Positions 25,987-33,641 of a stretch of 64,000 bases of DNA are shown one piece after another. The stretch's first letter is position 1. Each line of letters begins with the position of its first letter. The position numbers were made by a program, and so were the translations under genes. The notes beneath the pieces were generated by a model. The model made no database searches. It was not told where the DNA came from and saw only the letters and a program-made list of their open reading frames with translations. Origin of the DNA: Trebonia sp963836195 (GTDB lineage: Bacteria; Actinomycetota; Actinomycetes; Streptosporangiales; Streptosporangiaceae); contig CAWIIX010000014.1 of NCBI GenBank assembly GCA_963836195.1, forward strand, positions 60,036 through 124,035, written 5' to 3'.

Positions 25987-27039
25987 ATGCCCGGTCTCCT
26001 TGCCGCCGCGTCCGCGCCGTCGCGGCTGTCGTTCATTCCCAGCCCGCCCGTCAGCGGGGTCCACCTGGGGCCGTTGTACGTCCACTTTTACGGGCTCATG
26101 TACGTGGTCGGGATCACGCTCGCGGTGTGGATCACCGCCCGGCGCTGGGTCGCGGCCGGGGGAGACCGGGAGCTGGTCTACGACGTCGTCCTCTGGGCGG
26201 TACCCGCGGGAATCGTCGGCGCGCGGATCTACTTCGACGTCACCACCCCGTTCGACATCACCCCACATACCTGGTGGGGGCCGCTGGCGGTGTGGACGGG
26301 CGGCCTCGGCGTCTGGGGCGGGATAGCGGTCGGAGCCCTGGTCGGGGCCTGGCGCGTGCGCCGCTCCGGGGCCGGCGTCGGCCTGTTCATGAACGCGGCC
26401 GCGCCGGCCCTGCTGGTCGCGCAGGCGATCGGCCGCAGCGGCAACTACTTCAACCAGGAGCTGTTCGGCAAGCCGAGCAGTCTGCCCTGGGCACTGCAGA
26501 TCAGCCCCGCGTCCAGGCTGGCCGCGGGCATACCGGCGGCCGAGCTGAAGTACGCCACCTTCCAGCCGTCGTTCCTGTACGAGCTCGTCTTCGACCTGGC
26601 GTGGGCAGCGGTACTGGTCTGGCTGGGGCGCCACCGCCGGATCAGGCCCCAGGGTTTGTTCGCGCTCTACGTCGCCGGGTACTCCGGGTACCGGATCTTC
26701 GAGGAAACGATCAGGATCGACTCCTCGGCCCACGTGCTGGGGCTGCGGCTCAACTTCTTCATCGCCGTCACGTTGACCGTCGTCGGACTCGCGTGGTTCC
26801 TCATGGCCCAGTGCGGAGATATCTTGATACCATCGCTTTATCATGGCGAACCTGGAGTCGGCGGGAGCCGGCAAGACTCAGACCAAGAACATGGTGCTGC
26901 GGCTCGATCCCGAGCTAGCCGGGCTGCTGGCGACGGTCGCGGAGGTCGAGGGCCGCTCGGTGTCCGACGTGGCCAGGGAGGCGATCGCCGCACTGATCCA
27001 GGCGCGTCGCAAGGACAAGCGGTTCCGCCGCCTGCTTGA
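25987..27039 (+). CDS. lgt: Prolipoprotein diacylglyceryl transferase
   Basis: Lgt transfers diacylglycerol from phosphatidylglycerol to the lipobox cysteine at the outer face of the cytoplasmic membrane. The protein has the family layout: LGPLYVHFYGLMYVVGI in helix 1, WTGGLGVWGGIAVGALVG (HGG-region equivalent), the Lgt signature GRSGNYFNQELFGKPSSLPW, the SFLYE block, and last helix NFFIAVTLTVVGLAWFLMA. ATG 25987 follows AGGAAAGG. Native homology ends about residue 275; the remaining ~70 codons overlap the antitoxin gene in another frame and look like junk, so the toxin-antitoxin cassette seems to have replaced the original 3' end. Possibly a second lgt copy; the housekeeping one is not in this window. 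Confidence 0.88.
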   Translation: MPGLLAAASAPSRLSFIPSPPVSGVHLGPLYVHFYGLMYVVGITLAVWITARRWVAAGGDRELVYDVVLWAVPAGIVGARIYFDVTTPFDITPHTWWGPLAVWTGGLGVWGGIAVGALVGAWRVRRSGAGVGLFMNAAAPALLVAQAIGRSGNYFNQELFGKPSSLPWALQISPASRLAAGIPAAELKYATFQPSFLYELVFDLAWAAVLVWLGRHRRIRPQGLFALYVAGYSGYRIFEETIRIDSSAHVLGLRLNFFIAVTLTVVGLAWFLMAQCGDILIPSLYHGEPGVGGSRQDSDQEHGAAARSRASRAAGDGRGGRGPLGVRRGQGGDRRTDPGASQGQAVPPPA

Positions 27040-27097
27040 GGACAACCTGGCCCGTCACCAGCGGCTGCTCGACCTGCTCCAGGATGACCAGCAGTGA
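26843..27097 (+). CDS. Ribbon-helix-helix antitoxin-like protein
   Basis: 84 residues. KTQTKNMVLRLDPELAGLLATV forms the beta strand and first helix, and EGRSVSDVAREAIAALIQAR the second helix of an Arc/CopG-type DNA-binding fold, followed by a basic/helical tail (RRKDKRFRRLLEDNLARHQ) of the kind that blocks a partner toxin. It overlaps the 3' part of lgt and its stop overlaps the next gene's GTG by 4 bp (GTGA). GATATCTTGATAC lies 13-25 bp before the ATG, and the spacing leaves no Shine-Dalgarno, so a leaderless or very short leader transcript is likely. Autoregulation by these repeats is inferred. Confidence 0.75.
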   Translation: MANLESAGAGKTQTKNMVLRLDPELAGLLATVAEVEGRSVSDVAREAIAALIQARRKDKRFRRLLEDNLARHQRLLDLLQDDQQ

Positions 27098-27926
27098 CCG
27101 TGCTCGACGCGGCCGACCTCGTCGTCATCGCTGCCCGCACCCTCGGCATCGGCAGTGACGCCGCCCTCGCCTCAATGGACGTCGCGGCCGCGCAGGCCGC
27201 CCTGGCCGAGGCGGGTCAGCCCGGGCCGGCCCGGGGACGCCGCCGCCGGGCCGCGCCGCTGCCGCTGCGGCGGGCGTGGAACTCGTCGACGCGCTGCTGC
27301 GGCACCATCCGTTCCCGCGGCAGAACCAGCAGATCGCGATCGCGGCTGGGCTGCAGTTCCTCTCGCTCAACGGGTGGCGGGCTAATCTGAACCCGGCCGA
27401 GACCGCCGCCGTGGTCATCGAGGCCCTGGCGTCCGGGCGCCTCAAAACCGGCGACGCCGCGACGTGGCTGTCGCCCCGGCTGAGCCAGGCCTCCCGTCCG
27501 CAACGGGTCAGGCGGGTGCCCGCCCGCAGGCCGCGTTCCAGTTCGCGGCTGCCGCGCGTTCTTCCCGCCGTCCCCGCACCCGTCGGCCGGGTCGCGGTCA
27601 GCGCCCTGTTCGCAGGACTGGTCGGCGGCGCCGCCCTCCTCACGGCGGCCTGCTCGCACGCCCCGGGCATGACGTCAATCCGGACGCAAGTCGTCCGCCA
27701 GGCCCAGCGGGACGAATCGGCCCGTCCCGAGGCCCTGGCCTATACGGCCTGCATGCGCACCCACGGCATCGCGGAGCTCCCCGATCCCTCGCTCAGCGGA
27801 GCGGTCGCCATAACTCCCGCCGCCGCCGATCCGGACTCACCCCAGTTCCGCTCGGCCGAACTGTTCTGCCGCACGGCCGTCCCCACCGCGGTCATCCACC
27901 TGGTGACGACCCAGGCCCGCGATTAG
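27094..27926 (+). CDS. Fic/Doc-like toxin with degenerate motif, frameshifted and fused in frame to a lipoprotein
   Basis: GTG 27094 overlaps the antitoxin stop. The start (VTVLDAADLVVIAARTLGI, then SDAALASMDVAAAQAALAEAG) matches the opening of Doc-like proteins, where the helix with LLESAL lies. After a GC-repeat tract (27240-27265) the reading must shift one base to give VELVDALLRHHPFPRQNQQI and AAGLQFLSLNGWRANL. HHPFPRQNQQI aligns with the Fic/Doc core HPFxxGNKR, but the Gly and the Lys/Arg of the core are replaced, so AMPylation or phosphorylation activity is doubtful. The second frame then runs without a stop into a lipoprotein-like domain. Full function unclear; a decayed or diverged toxin is most likely. 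Confidence 0.55.
27516..27926 (+). CDS. Small lipoprotein with CMRxHG-PDP domain (possible separate start)
   Basis: From GTG 27516 the protein has a long Arg/Pro-rich n-region, a hydrophobic stretch VGRVAVSALFAGLVGGAALL and a lipobox-like LTAAC, then a short secreted domain with ALAYTACMRTHGIAELPDPS, SPQFRSAELFCRT. This CMR-x-HG-x(4-6)-PDP pattern with a later paired Cys is common in actinobacterial periplasmic lipoproteins, often of unknown role. It lies immediately downstream of the Fic-like segment in the same frame, with no stop between, and just below lgt, whose product would lipidate it. Whether it is made alone or as a fusion is open. Confidence 0.55.
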   Translation: MPARRPRSSSRLPRVLPAVPAPVGRVAVSALFAGLVGGAALLTAACSHAPGMTSIRTQVVRQAQRDESARPEALAYTACMRTHGIAELPDPSLSGAVAITPAAADPDSPQFRSAELFCRTAVPTAVIHLVTTQARD

Positions 27927-28179
27927 CGGTCTCCCGGTCAGCCCGGCCGCCAATCTCGTAGAGGTCGGCGTGAAAGGAGAGCGAGCCGATGGTCAGCCAT
28001 TCGGCCGGATTGGCGCCGCCGAACCAGCCGGAGATCGTGTCGGTGAGGCGGAACGCCCAGTGAGCGGGCCCGATGCACGCCCAGGCTGGCCCCTGACCCG
28101 CCTGTTCGGTTAGTGAAAAAAAATGTAAGAAATGAAAAAAATGTAAATCATTCTCCCCTAGTGCCGACCAAAGTCCCAC
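27892..28179 (-). CDS. Doubtful small Trp-rich reading frame
   Basis: The minus strand encodes a peptide with HWAFRLTDTISGWFGGANPA and EWLTIGSLSFHADLYEIGGR that has protein-like composition, unlike most antisense frames here. The first ~25 codons come from an A-rich non-coding stretch, so the true start is later or lost. I recognise no family. It may be the 3' remnant of a deleted gene. Confidence 0.25.
   Translation of the reverse strand: MGLWSALGENDLHFFHFLHFFSLTEQAGQGPAWACIGPAHWAFRLTDTISGWFGGANPAEWLTIGSLSFHADLYEIGGRADRETANRGPGSSPGG
28114..28146. repeat. Two near-identical A-rich direct repeats before a secreted-protein gene
   Basis: TGAAAAAAAATGTAA (28114-28128) and TGAAAAAAATGTAA (28133-28146) follow each other, in a patch of extreme AT content about 90-115 bp before the start at 28231. 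In this high-GC genome such a patch is unusual; a promoter UP-like element or regulator site is possible. Confidence 0.5.
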
Positions 28180-28230
28180 GCGTTACAGTCCTGCTGATAC
28201 TTCCTGTTACGAGCACAGTGGGGTGCAGTT

Positions 28231-30354
28231 ATGCGTGTGATGGCAAGGCCACTGATCCTCGCGGCGGCGCTTGTCGCCGGCGTGCTGGCGGCGGTACCCG
28301 CCGCCAGCGCGGCCGTCGTCGGCTCATCGCCGACGACGGCCGTCAGCTCGGCGCCGAGTTCGGCCTCGAGTCTGTGCCCGGACGCCGAAACGGCGACCTT
28401 CGGGCCGAATGTGTGCGTGTTCACCCCGTCGATGAGCCAGGCGGCGATCCAGAGTGACCTGAACAATATCGCCACCCAGCAGGTCCCCTTGTCGGCCCAG
28501 TTCAACGATGACGGCTACGGTGTATTCTTCGAGCCCGGTACCTACGGCTCGGCCGCGGACCCGCTCGTCTTCGAGGTCGGCTACTACACCGAGGTCGCCG
28601 GGCTGGGCGCCGTCCCCCAGGACACGACCATCAACGGCCAGATCGAGGCCTTCCCCAACGCCCTGGACTGCGCGACTTCCACCAACTGCTGGGCCAACTC
28701 CACCGTCAACTTCTGGCGGTCGATGTCCAACCTCACGCTCAACGTCATGGACTCGGCCAACAACTACGTGCCCCAGCCGATCACGCAGCTGCCGCCCATC
28801 GGCGACTCCGCTGACTGCTACGGCGGCTCGAACGACATCTGGTCGGTGTCGCAGGCGTCGCCGGTCCGCGACATGATCATCAACGGCAGCCTCGACTTCC
28901 AGGCGTACTGCTCGCAGACCGGCTACGGCGGCAACGACTACGGCAGCGGTAGCTACGTCGCCAACAGCGAGATCAATGGCTCGCTCTCCTGGTCCGGCAA
29001 CCAGCAAGGCATAGCCCGCAACAGCGACTTCGAGAACGCCAACGGCTACGTCTGGAACTATGTCTACTCCGGTGACGGCTGCCCGCCGGGCTACACGCCA
29101 AAGGCGGGCACCTCCTGCTCGCCCAACCAGGACGCCTTCGGGAGCGACCCGGCCGGCACGACCGGCATCAACGGCGTCGACCAGGTCACGGTGCTGCCGC
29201 AAAGCCCCGCCACCGCGGAAGAGCCGTTCCTGTACACCGACTCGAGCGGGAAGTTCAGCGTCTTCGTGCCGTCGGCCCAGCAGAACTCGAGCGGCCCGAA
29301 CTTCCTGACCGGCTCGGAGGCCGGCTCCTCGGTGCCGCAGTCGTCCTTCTTCGTGGCCAACCCGAGCACGCCGATCGCGGCGATCAACCTGGCCCTGCTG
29401 GCCGGGAAGAACCTCGAGCTGACGCCGGGCACCTACGACTTGTCCGCGCCGATCGTCGTCGAGCGCCCGAACACGGTGGTCCTCGGCCTCGGCTTCGCCA
29501 CGCTGGTGCCGCAGCACGGCAACGCGGCGCTGATCGCGCTGCCCAACGTCGGGGTGAAGATCTCCGGGCTCATCGTCGACGCCGGCCCGGTGAACTCGCC
29601 GGTGCTGGTCTCGGTGGGCGTCCCCGGCTTCACGGCCGGCACCGCGGCCGACCCTGACACGATCCAGGACGTGTACTTCCGTATCGGCGGCGCGGAGACC
29701 ACTCCGGTCTCGGCCACCGTCAGCCTGCTCGACAACGCGTCGCACTCGATCATCGACGACGTGTGGGCGTGGCGAGCCGACCACGGGGCCAACACCTCCG
29801 TGACCGGCCCGCAGGGTCAGGTGGGAGCAGGCTGGACCTACAACAAGGCCGACACCGGCGTGGTCGTCAACGGTGACGACGTCACCGCGTACGGCCTGGC
29901 GGTCGAGCACTACCAGAAGACCGAGGTCATCTGGAACGGCCAGGGCGGGACGAACATCTTCTTCCAGAACGAGCTGCCGTACGACCCCCCGACCCAGGCG
30001 GCCTGGAACAAGTCGGCGACCCAGCTCGGCTACCCGGCGTTCGAGGTCAGCCCGCACGTCACGTCCTTCAACGGGTACGGGATGGCCAGCTACGTCGTGT
30101 TCATCTACACCAATGCCACCCTGCAGGACTCCATGGCTTACCAGGCGCCCAACAAGCCGGGCGTTAAGTTCACCGATGCCGGGGACCTGTTCATCTCCAG
30201 CACCTGCTCGGTGAACGGCAACTGCCCGACGCCGAGCCAGTCGGGAGGCCTGCTGTCGGTCATCGACGGTGTCGGCGGCTCAGCCACCAATGCCAACCCG
30301 ACGACGATGGTGGACGTCGATTCGTACGCGAACGGAGTGTCCGTTCTTCCCTGA
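28231..30354 (+). CDS. Large secreted beta-helix (pectate-lyase/GH55-like) protein
   Basis: 707 residues. An N-terminal Sec signal (RVMARPLILAAALVAGVLAA with AASA cleavage region) precedes a mature protein of repeated beta-helix coils: EPGTYGSAADPLVFEVGYYT, EVAGLGAVPQDTTINGQIE, then a second half with AAINLALLAGKNLELTPGTYD, TVVLGLGFATLVPQHGNAAL, SIIDDVWAWRADHGA and EHYQKTEVIWNGQGG. These phrases are typical of Streptomyces/Actinomadura secreted proteins mis-annotated as adenylyl cyclase or F5/8-domain proteins and structurally like GH55 glucanases with two right-handed beta-helices. A role in binding or cutting a polysaccharide is plausible but unproven. Ends beside a strong hairpin. Confidence 0.8.
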   Translation: MRVMARPLILAAALVAGVLAAVPAASAAVVGSSPTTAVSSAPSSASSLCPDAETATFGPNVCVFTPSMSQAAIQSDLNNIATQQVPLSAQFNDDGYGVFFEPGTYGSAADPLVFEVGYYTEVAGLGAVPQDTTINGQIEAFPNALDCATSTNCWANSTVNFWRSMSNLTLNVMDSANNYVPQPITQLPPIGDSADCYGGSNDIWSVSQASPVRDMIINGSLDFQAYCSQTGYGGNDYGSGSYVANSEINGSLSWSGNQQGIARNSDFENANGYVWNYVYSGDGCPPGYTPKAGTSCSPNQDAFGSDPAGTTGINGVDQVTVLPQSPATAEEPFLYTDSSGKFSVFVPSAQQNSSGPNFLTGSEAGSSVPQSSFFVANPSTPIAAINLALLAGKNLELTPGTYDLSAPIVVERPNTVVLGLGFATLVPQHGNAALIALPNVGVKISGLIVDAGPVNSPVLVSVGVPGFTAGTAADPDTIQDVYFRIGGAETTPVSATVSLLDNASHSIIDDVWAWRADHGANTSVTGPQGQVGAGWTYNKADTGVVVNGDDVTAYGLAVEHYQKTEVIWNGQGGTNIFFQNELPYDPPTQAAWNKSATQLGYPAFEVSPHVTSFNGYGMASYVVFIYTNATLQDSMAYQAPNKPGVKFTDAGDLFISSTCSVNGNCPTPSQSGGLLSVIDGVGGSATNANPTTMVDVDSYANGVSVLP

Positions 30355-30360
30355 CCTGAC

Positions 30361-30402
30361 GGCCCGCGCCAGCACTCCCTCACCGGGGCGCTGGCGCGGG
30401 CC
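30361..30402 (+). terminator. Perfect 13-bp hairpin after the secreted beta-helix gene
   Basis: GGCCCGCGCCAGC (30361-30373) pairs perfectly with GCTGGCGCGGGCC (30390-30402) across 16 bases, starting 7 bp past the stop codon. No T-run. Its position marks it as the transcription terminator. Confidence 0.7.
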
Positions 30403-30415
30403 GGCGTCGGGCCAG

Positions 30416-30631
30416 TCAGGCCTGTTCCGGCGGCTCGGCGGGACTAGGGCCACTGGACGTCTCGGGGGCCGGATCGATCCTATCCAGCCAGCACACAGGG
30501 CACAGCAGGTGCGGCCGTTCGTGTCGGCCCTGCCCGTGCTCCCAGACGAAGTACGCCGCGCCGGCAGCTAGCGCCAAGTTGAGTCCCCCGCCGAAGGGGA
30601 GACCCGGGGCTCTCGGTATGCGGGGAGGCAT
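30416..30631 (-). CDS. Small membrane-anchored protein with CPVC motif
   Basis: 71 residues. One short hydrophobic segment (LNLALAAGAAYFVWEHG) is followed by RPHLLCPVCWLDRIDP, a two-cysteine CPVC knuckle with no partner cysteines, and an acidic Pro-rich tail. Similar short actinobacterial proteins exist but have no known function. The start at 30631 lacks a good ribosome site, so confidence is limited. Confidence 0.45.
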   Translation of the reverse strand: MPPRIPRAPGLPFGGGLNLALAAGAAYFVWEHGQGRHERPHLLCPVCWLDRIDPAPETSSGPSPAEPPEQA

Positions 30632-30692
30632 CGCTGTTCACCATCCATCGATACGGCGGCGCGATCGGGGTGACCGCACGGAGCCGTCCCCC

Positions 30693-31067
30693 TCAGTGTG
30701 GCACGGCGTCAGGCCTCGGCGCGCTATGCGGGAAGCGGTGCACCTCCTGCGGCCAGCCGACCGCGACCGCGATCCGGCCGGCCCAGTAGCGCGCCTCGCC
30801 ATCGCCGGGCACATCGACGACCGCGAAACCGCCGAGGTGCTCCTTGGTCTCGGTGAACGGACCGTCGGTGAAGACGGGGGAGCCACCGTTCGGGTCGACG
30901 CTGCACACGACGGTCGACGCGTCCAGGCCGCCGTCGCTGAAGACGAAGACGCCGGCGTCCGTCATCTCCTCGATCAGGGCCCTGGCGGCCGTGCCCCTCT
31001 CGCGCAGATCCTCCACCGTGAGGTCGGGCACCCACTCGTCGTTGAAGGCGATCAGGTACTGCGCCAT
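30693..31067 (-). CDS. YCII-related (DGPF-type) domain protein
   Basis: 124 residues from ATG 31067, preceded by AGAGGAG. AQYLIAFNDEWVPDLTVEDL starts the ferredoxin-like fold, and VFTDGPFTETKEHLGGFAVV contains the DGPF-x-ETKE-x-LGG signature of the DGPF/YCII family often encoded near sigma factors. Role unknown; some bind small ligands. A perfect palindrome (31132-31146) lies 65 bp upstream. Confidence 0.85.
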   Translation of the reverse strand: MAQYLIAFNDEWVPDLTVEDLRERGTAARALIEEMTDAGVFVFSDGGLDASTVVCSVDPNGGSPVFTDGPFTETKEHLGGFAVVDVPGDGEARYWAGRIAVAVGWPQEVHRFPHSAPRPDAVPH

Positions 31068-31131
31068 CTCAAGCTCCTCTGCTCGCGGGCAGCCCGGACG
31101 ACTGCCGCTCACCTTCACTACGAACGTCCTA

Positions 31132-31146
31132 GTGTCGATTCGACAC
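31132..31146. promoter_or_regulatory. Perfect 15-bp palindrome upstream of the YCII gene
   Basis: GTGTCGATTCGACAC has perfect 7-bp arms around one T. It sits 65 bp before the start codon of the minus-strand YCII gene, the position of a repressor or activator site. No regulator gene is adjacent. Confidence 0.5.
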
Positions 31147-31257
31147 CCCGGCCAGGACTTTTCCAACTTCCGCACGCGGCCCCATGCAGGCGGGCGGCAC
31201 GCCGCGACCTGGAGTCGGCGGGCCGTGCGGGCGGAGCCACGGGTCCGTTCGGGATGA

Positions 31258-31887
31258 TCATGATGTTGAATTTCGGCCCAGGAGCTCCTCGATCTCCCCG
31301 ATCGCCTGGGCGTTGCCGGAGTACAGCACCGCCTGCAGGCCGGCCTGCCGTGCACCTTCGACGTTCGGCCGGTGGTCGTCGAGGAACACCGTCCGGGCCG
31401 GCTCGACCTGCAAGCGGGAGCAGACGAGGGCGTAGGTTCTGGGGTCAGGCTTGCGCAGCCCGCACTCGTGGGAGTAGACGAGCTCGTCGACCAGGTCCTC
31501 GAAGCCGTAGGCGGCCTGCTCGCGCTCCCGGGCGCCGACGAAGCTGTTGCTGAGGATCCCGGTCCGGTAGCGCGGGCGCAGCAGGCGCGCGTACTCGATC
31601 AGCTCGGTGTTGGCCGTCCCGAGGTAGTCGCGCCACAGGTCGGCCATGAACTCCGCGAGCCGCCCCTCGTCGAGGCCGAGGCGCTCTCGCGCCGCCTGGT
31701 GCACCTCGGCCTCGCTGACGGTGCCGATCTCGCCGCCGCGCCAGGCGTCGGCCATGCGCTCGCCGATCTCGCCCGGGGCGAGGCCGAGCCGGGATTCCCA
31801 GGCGGGGGCCCAGCCAAGGTCGGGAGTGATCTCGAGGATGCCGCCGATGTCGAATACAACCGCCTGGATCGTCATGACGACGATCAT
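31258..31887 (-). CDS. HAD-IA-family hydrolase (sEH N-terminal-like)
   Basis: 209 residues. Motif I is VVFDIGGILEI: the nucleophile Asp is present, but the usual +2 Asp is Gly, as in the epoxide-hydrolase-N-like group written FDxGGVL. Motif II is the Ser in GILSNSFVG, motif III the Lys in LRKPDPRTY and motif IV VFLDDHRPNVEGARQAG. The helical cap lies between I and II. A second start at ATG 31875 (TIQAVVF) is equally good. Substrate unknown. Confidence 0.85.
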   Translation of the reverse strand: MIVVMTIQAVVFDIGGILEITPDLGWAPAWESRLGLAPGEIGERMADAWRGGEIGTVSEAEVHQAARERLGLDEGRLAEFMADLWRDYLGTANTELIEYARLLRPRYRTGILSNSFVGAREREQAAYGFEDLVDELVYSHECGLRKPDPRTYALVCSRLQVEPARTVFLDDHRPNVEGARQAGLQAVLYSGNAQAIGEIEELLGRNSTS

Positions 31888-31930
31888 GCGCCTGGCCCCA
31901 GGGGCAAGGGCAACTCGTTCGCCGGAGCGG

Positions 31931-32476
31931 TCAGAGCTTGCCCAGATGACTGAGCAGCGCGTCCCAGACCTCGGCGATCTCGACCGCGAACTTCAGCCCG
32001 ATCACGGTGCCGTCCGGCCCGATCGCGTCGCGGTCAACCGGGATCCGGCGGCAGGCCGCCTCGACGATGTCGGCCCCGACGTAGCCGAGCACGGCCATCA
32101 GGGAGTCCTCGGCGCCTTTGCCGCGGCCCGGGGCGGCGACGTTGATCCAGGCGGCCGGCTTGCGGTCGAACTCGCCGCCGCCGACCGTCCAGTCGAGGAG
32201 GTTCTTGAGGCTGCCGGGCAGCGTTCCCGCGTACTCGGGGCTGCAGAACAGCACCGCGTCCGACTCGCCGATCTCCCCGCGCAGTCGGGCCGCCGCCGCC
32301 GGGAGACGGTCGCCGTCCAGATCGGGGTTGAAGGCGGGCAACTCGGCCAGACCTTTATACAGGACCGACACCACCTGGCTGGGGGCGATCGCCGCCGCCG
32401 TCGCCAGCGCCGCCGTGTTGGTCGAGCCGGTCCTGGTGCTCCCCGATACCAGCAAGATCCGTGCCTGTCCGCTCAC
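31931..32476 (-). CDS. NAD(P)H-dependent FMN reductase-like protein
   Basis: 181 residues from GTG 32476. A flavodoxin-like fold is evident: ILLVSGSTRTGSTNTAALAT phosphate-binding loop, DAVLFCSPEYAGTLPGSLKN flavin loop (PEYAG-x-PG-x-LKN is diagnostic), and LLDWTVGGGEF. These reductases pass electrons from NAD(P)H to FMN or quinones in the cytoplasm. It is divergent from the aminotransferase gene. Confidence 0.88.
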   Translation of the reverse strand: MSGQARILLVSGSTRTGSTNTAALATAAAIAPSQVVSVLYKGLAELPAFNPDLDGDRLPAAAARLRGEIGESDAVLFCSPEYAGTLPGSLKNLLDWTVGGGEFDRKPAAWINVAAPGRGKGAEDSLMAVLGYVGADIVEAACRRIPVDRDAIGPDGTVIGLKFAVEIAEVWDALLSHLGKL

Positions 32477-32582
32477 TGCGCTCCTCCTTCGGCCGACGCA
32501 AACAAACCTAGCGGCGGGACGAATCCCTCCCGATGCCGGGCGACCGAGGTGGTAGGAACGTCATGAGCTGAGGGGGATACCG

Positions 32583-33512
32583 GTGGGCAAATCGGATGCA
32601 GAAACACCCTCGCCGTGGCCAGCCGGAGCGGCGTGGATCGACGGAGGCTACCGCCCCATCGAGGACGCGAAGATCTCGGTCCTCGACCTCGGCGTCACCC
32701 GCTCGGACGGCACCTACGATGTGGTGCACGTCTGGGATGGCCGGTTCTACCGGCTCGACGCCCACCTGGACCGCTTCGCCGCCAGCCTCGCGCGGCTGCG
32801 CCTTGACCCCGGACTCGACCGGGCGGGAATCGAGGCGCTCCTGCACGGCTGCGTCCGCCACGCCGGCCTGCGGGAGGCGTACGTGTCGATGACGTGCACC
32901 CGCGGCCGCCCGGCGCCGGGCAGCCGGGATCTGCGGACGGCGCGGAACACGTTCTACTGCTACGCCGTCCCGTTCGTCTGGATCAGCAGCCCGGACCGGC
33001 AGGTGACCGGCGCGAGCCTGTGGATCAGCCCGATCACCCGCATCCCGCCGCAGAGCGTGGACCCGTCGGTGAAGAACTACCACTGGCTCGACCTGGACCA
33101 GGCCCTGCTTGACGCCTACGACCACGACGCCGAGCTCGTCGTCCTGCGCGACCTGTCCGGCGCGATCACCGAGGGGCCCGGCTTCAACGTGTTCGCTCAC
33201 GTGGACGGCCGGTGGCTGACGCCCGCCAGCGGGACCCTGCGCGGCATCACCAGGCGCTCGGTGATCGAGCTGGCCGCCCAGGCCGGCCAGGCGGTGGAGG
33301 AGGGCCGGCTGACCGCGAGCGACCTCCGCCGGGCGGCCGAGGTCCTGGTCAGCTCCACCGCCGGCGGGATCATGCCGGTGACGGTGATCGACGGCGAGCC
33401 GGTCGGCGCAGGCGAGCCGGGGCCGCTGACGCTCGAACTGCGCGAACGCTACTGGGCGAGCCATGCGGACCCCCGGTATTCCACGCCGGTCCGGTACGAC
33501 GAGCCGGACTGA
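32583..33512 (+). CDS. Class IV PLP aminotransferase (BCAT/D-amino-acid transaminase-like)
   Basis: 309 residues from GTG 32583. Fold-type IV features are VLDLGVTRSDGTYDVVHVWDG, the PLP lysine in PSVKNYHWLDLDQAL, the Glu-containing AITEGPGFNVFAHVDG, and TPASGTLRGITRRSVIELA with SSTAGGIMPVTVIDG. It would transaminate branched-chain or D-amino acids or a related amine. Arg positions that fix substrate choice cannot be assigned by eye. Confidence 0.87.
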   Translation: MGKSDAETPSPWPAGAAWIDGGYRPIEDAKISVLDLGVTRSDGTYDVVHVWDGRFYRLDAHLDRFAASLARLRLDPGLDRAGIEALLHGCVRHAGLREAYVSMTCTRGRPAPGSRDLRTARNTFYCYAVPFVWISSPDRQVTGASLWISPITRIPPQSVDPSVKNYHWLDLDQALLDAYDHDAELVVLRDLSGAITEGPGFNVFAHVDGRWLTPASGTLRGITRRSVIELAAQAGQAVEEGRLTASDLRRAAEVLVSSTAGGIMPVTVIDGEPVGAGEPGPLTLELRERYWASHADPRYSTPVRYDEPD

Positions 33513-33536
33513 TTCTGGCAGCGGCGCCCCGGGGGA

Positions 33537-33640
33537 TTAGCGGCGGTTCTTGCGCGGGATCGCGCAGGCGACGAAGGCCCCGCCGACGGTGGCGGCCGCG
33601 CACAGGATCAGCGCTCCGACGTACCCCGACGCAGCCGGCG
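33537..33640 (-). pseudogene. C-terminal fragment of an MFS-type transporter
   Basis: The minus strand ends AASGYVGALILCAAATVGGA, FVACAIPRKNRR and stop, the usual last transmembrane helix and basic tail of an actinobacterial MFS permease. Nothing of the transporter exists to the right: at about 33640 the sequence changes to an unrelated coding fragment on the other strand. Confidence 0.5.
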
Positions 33641-33641
33641 C

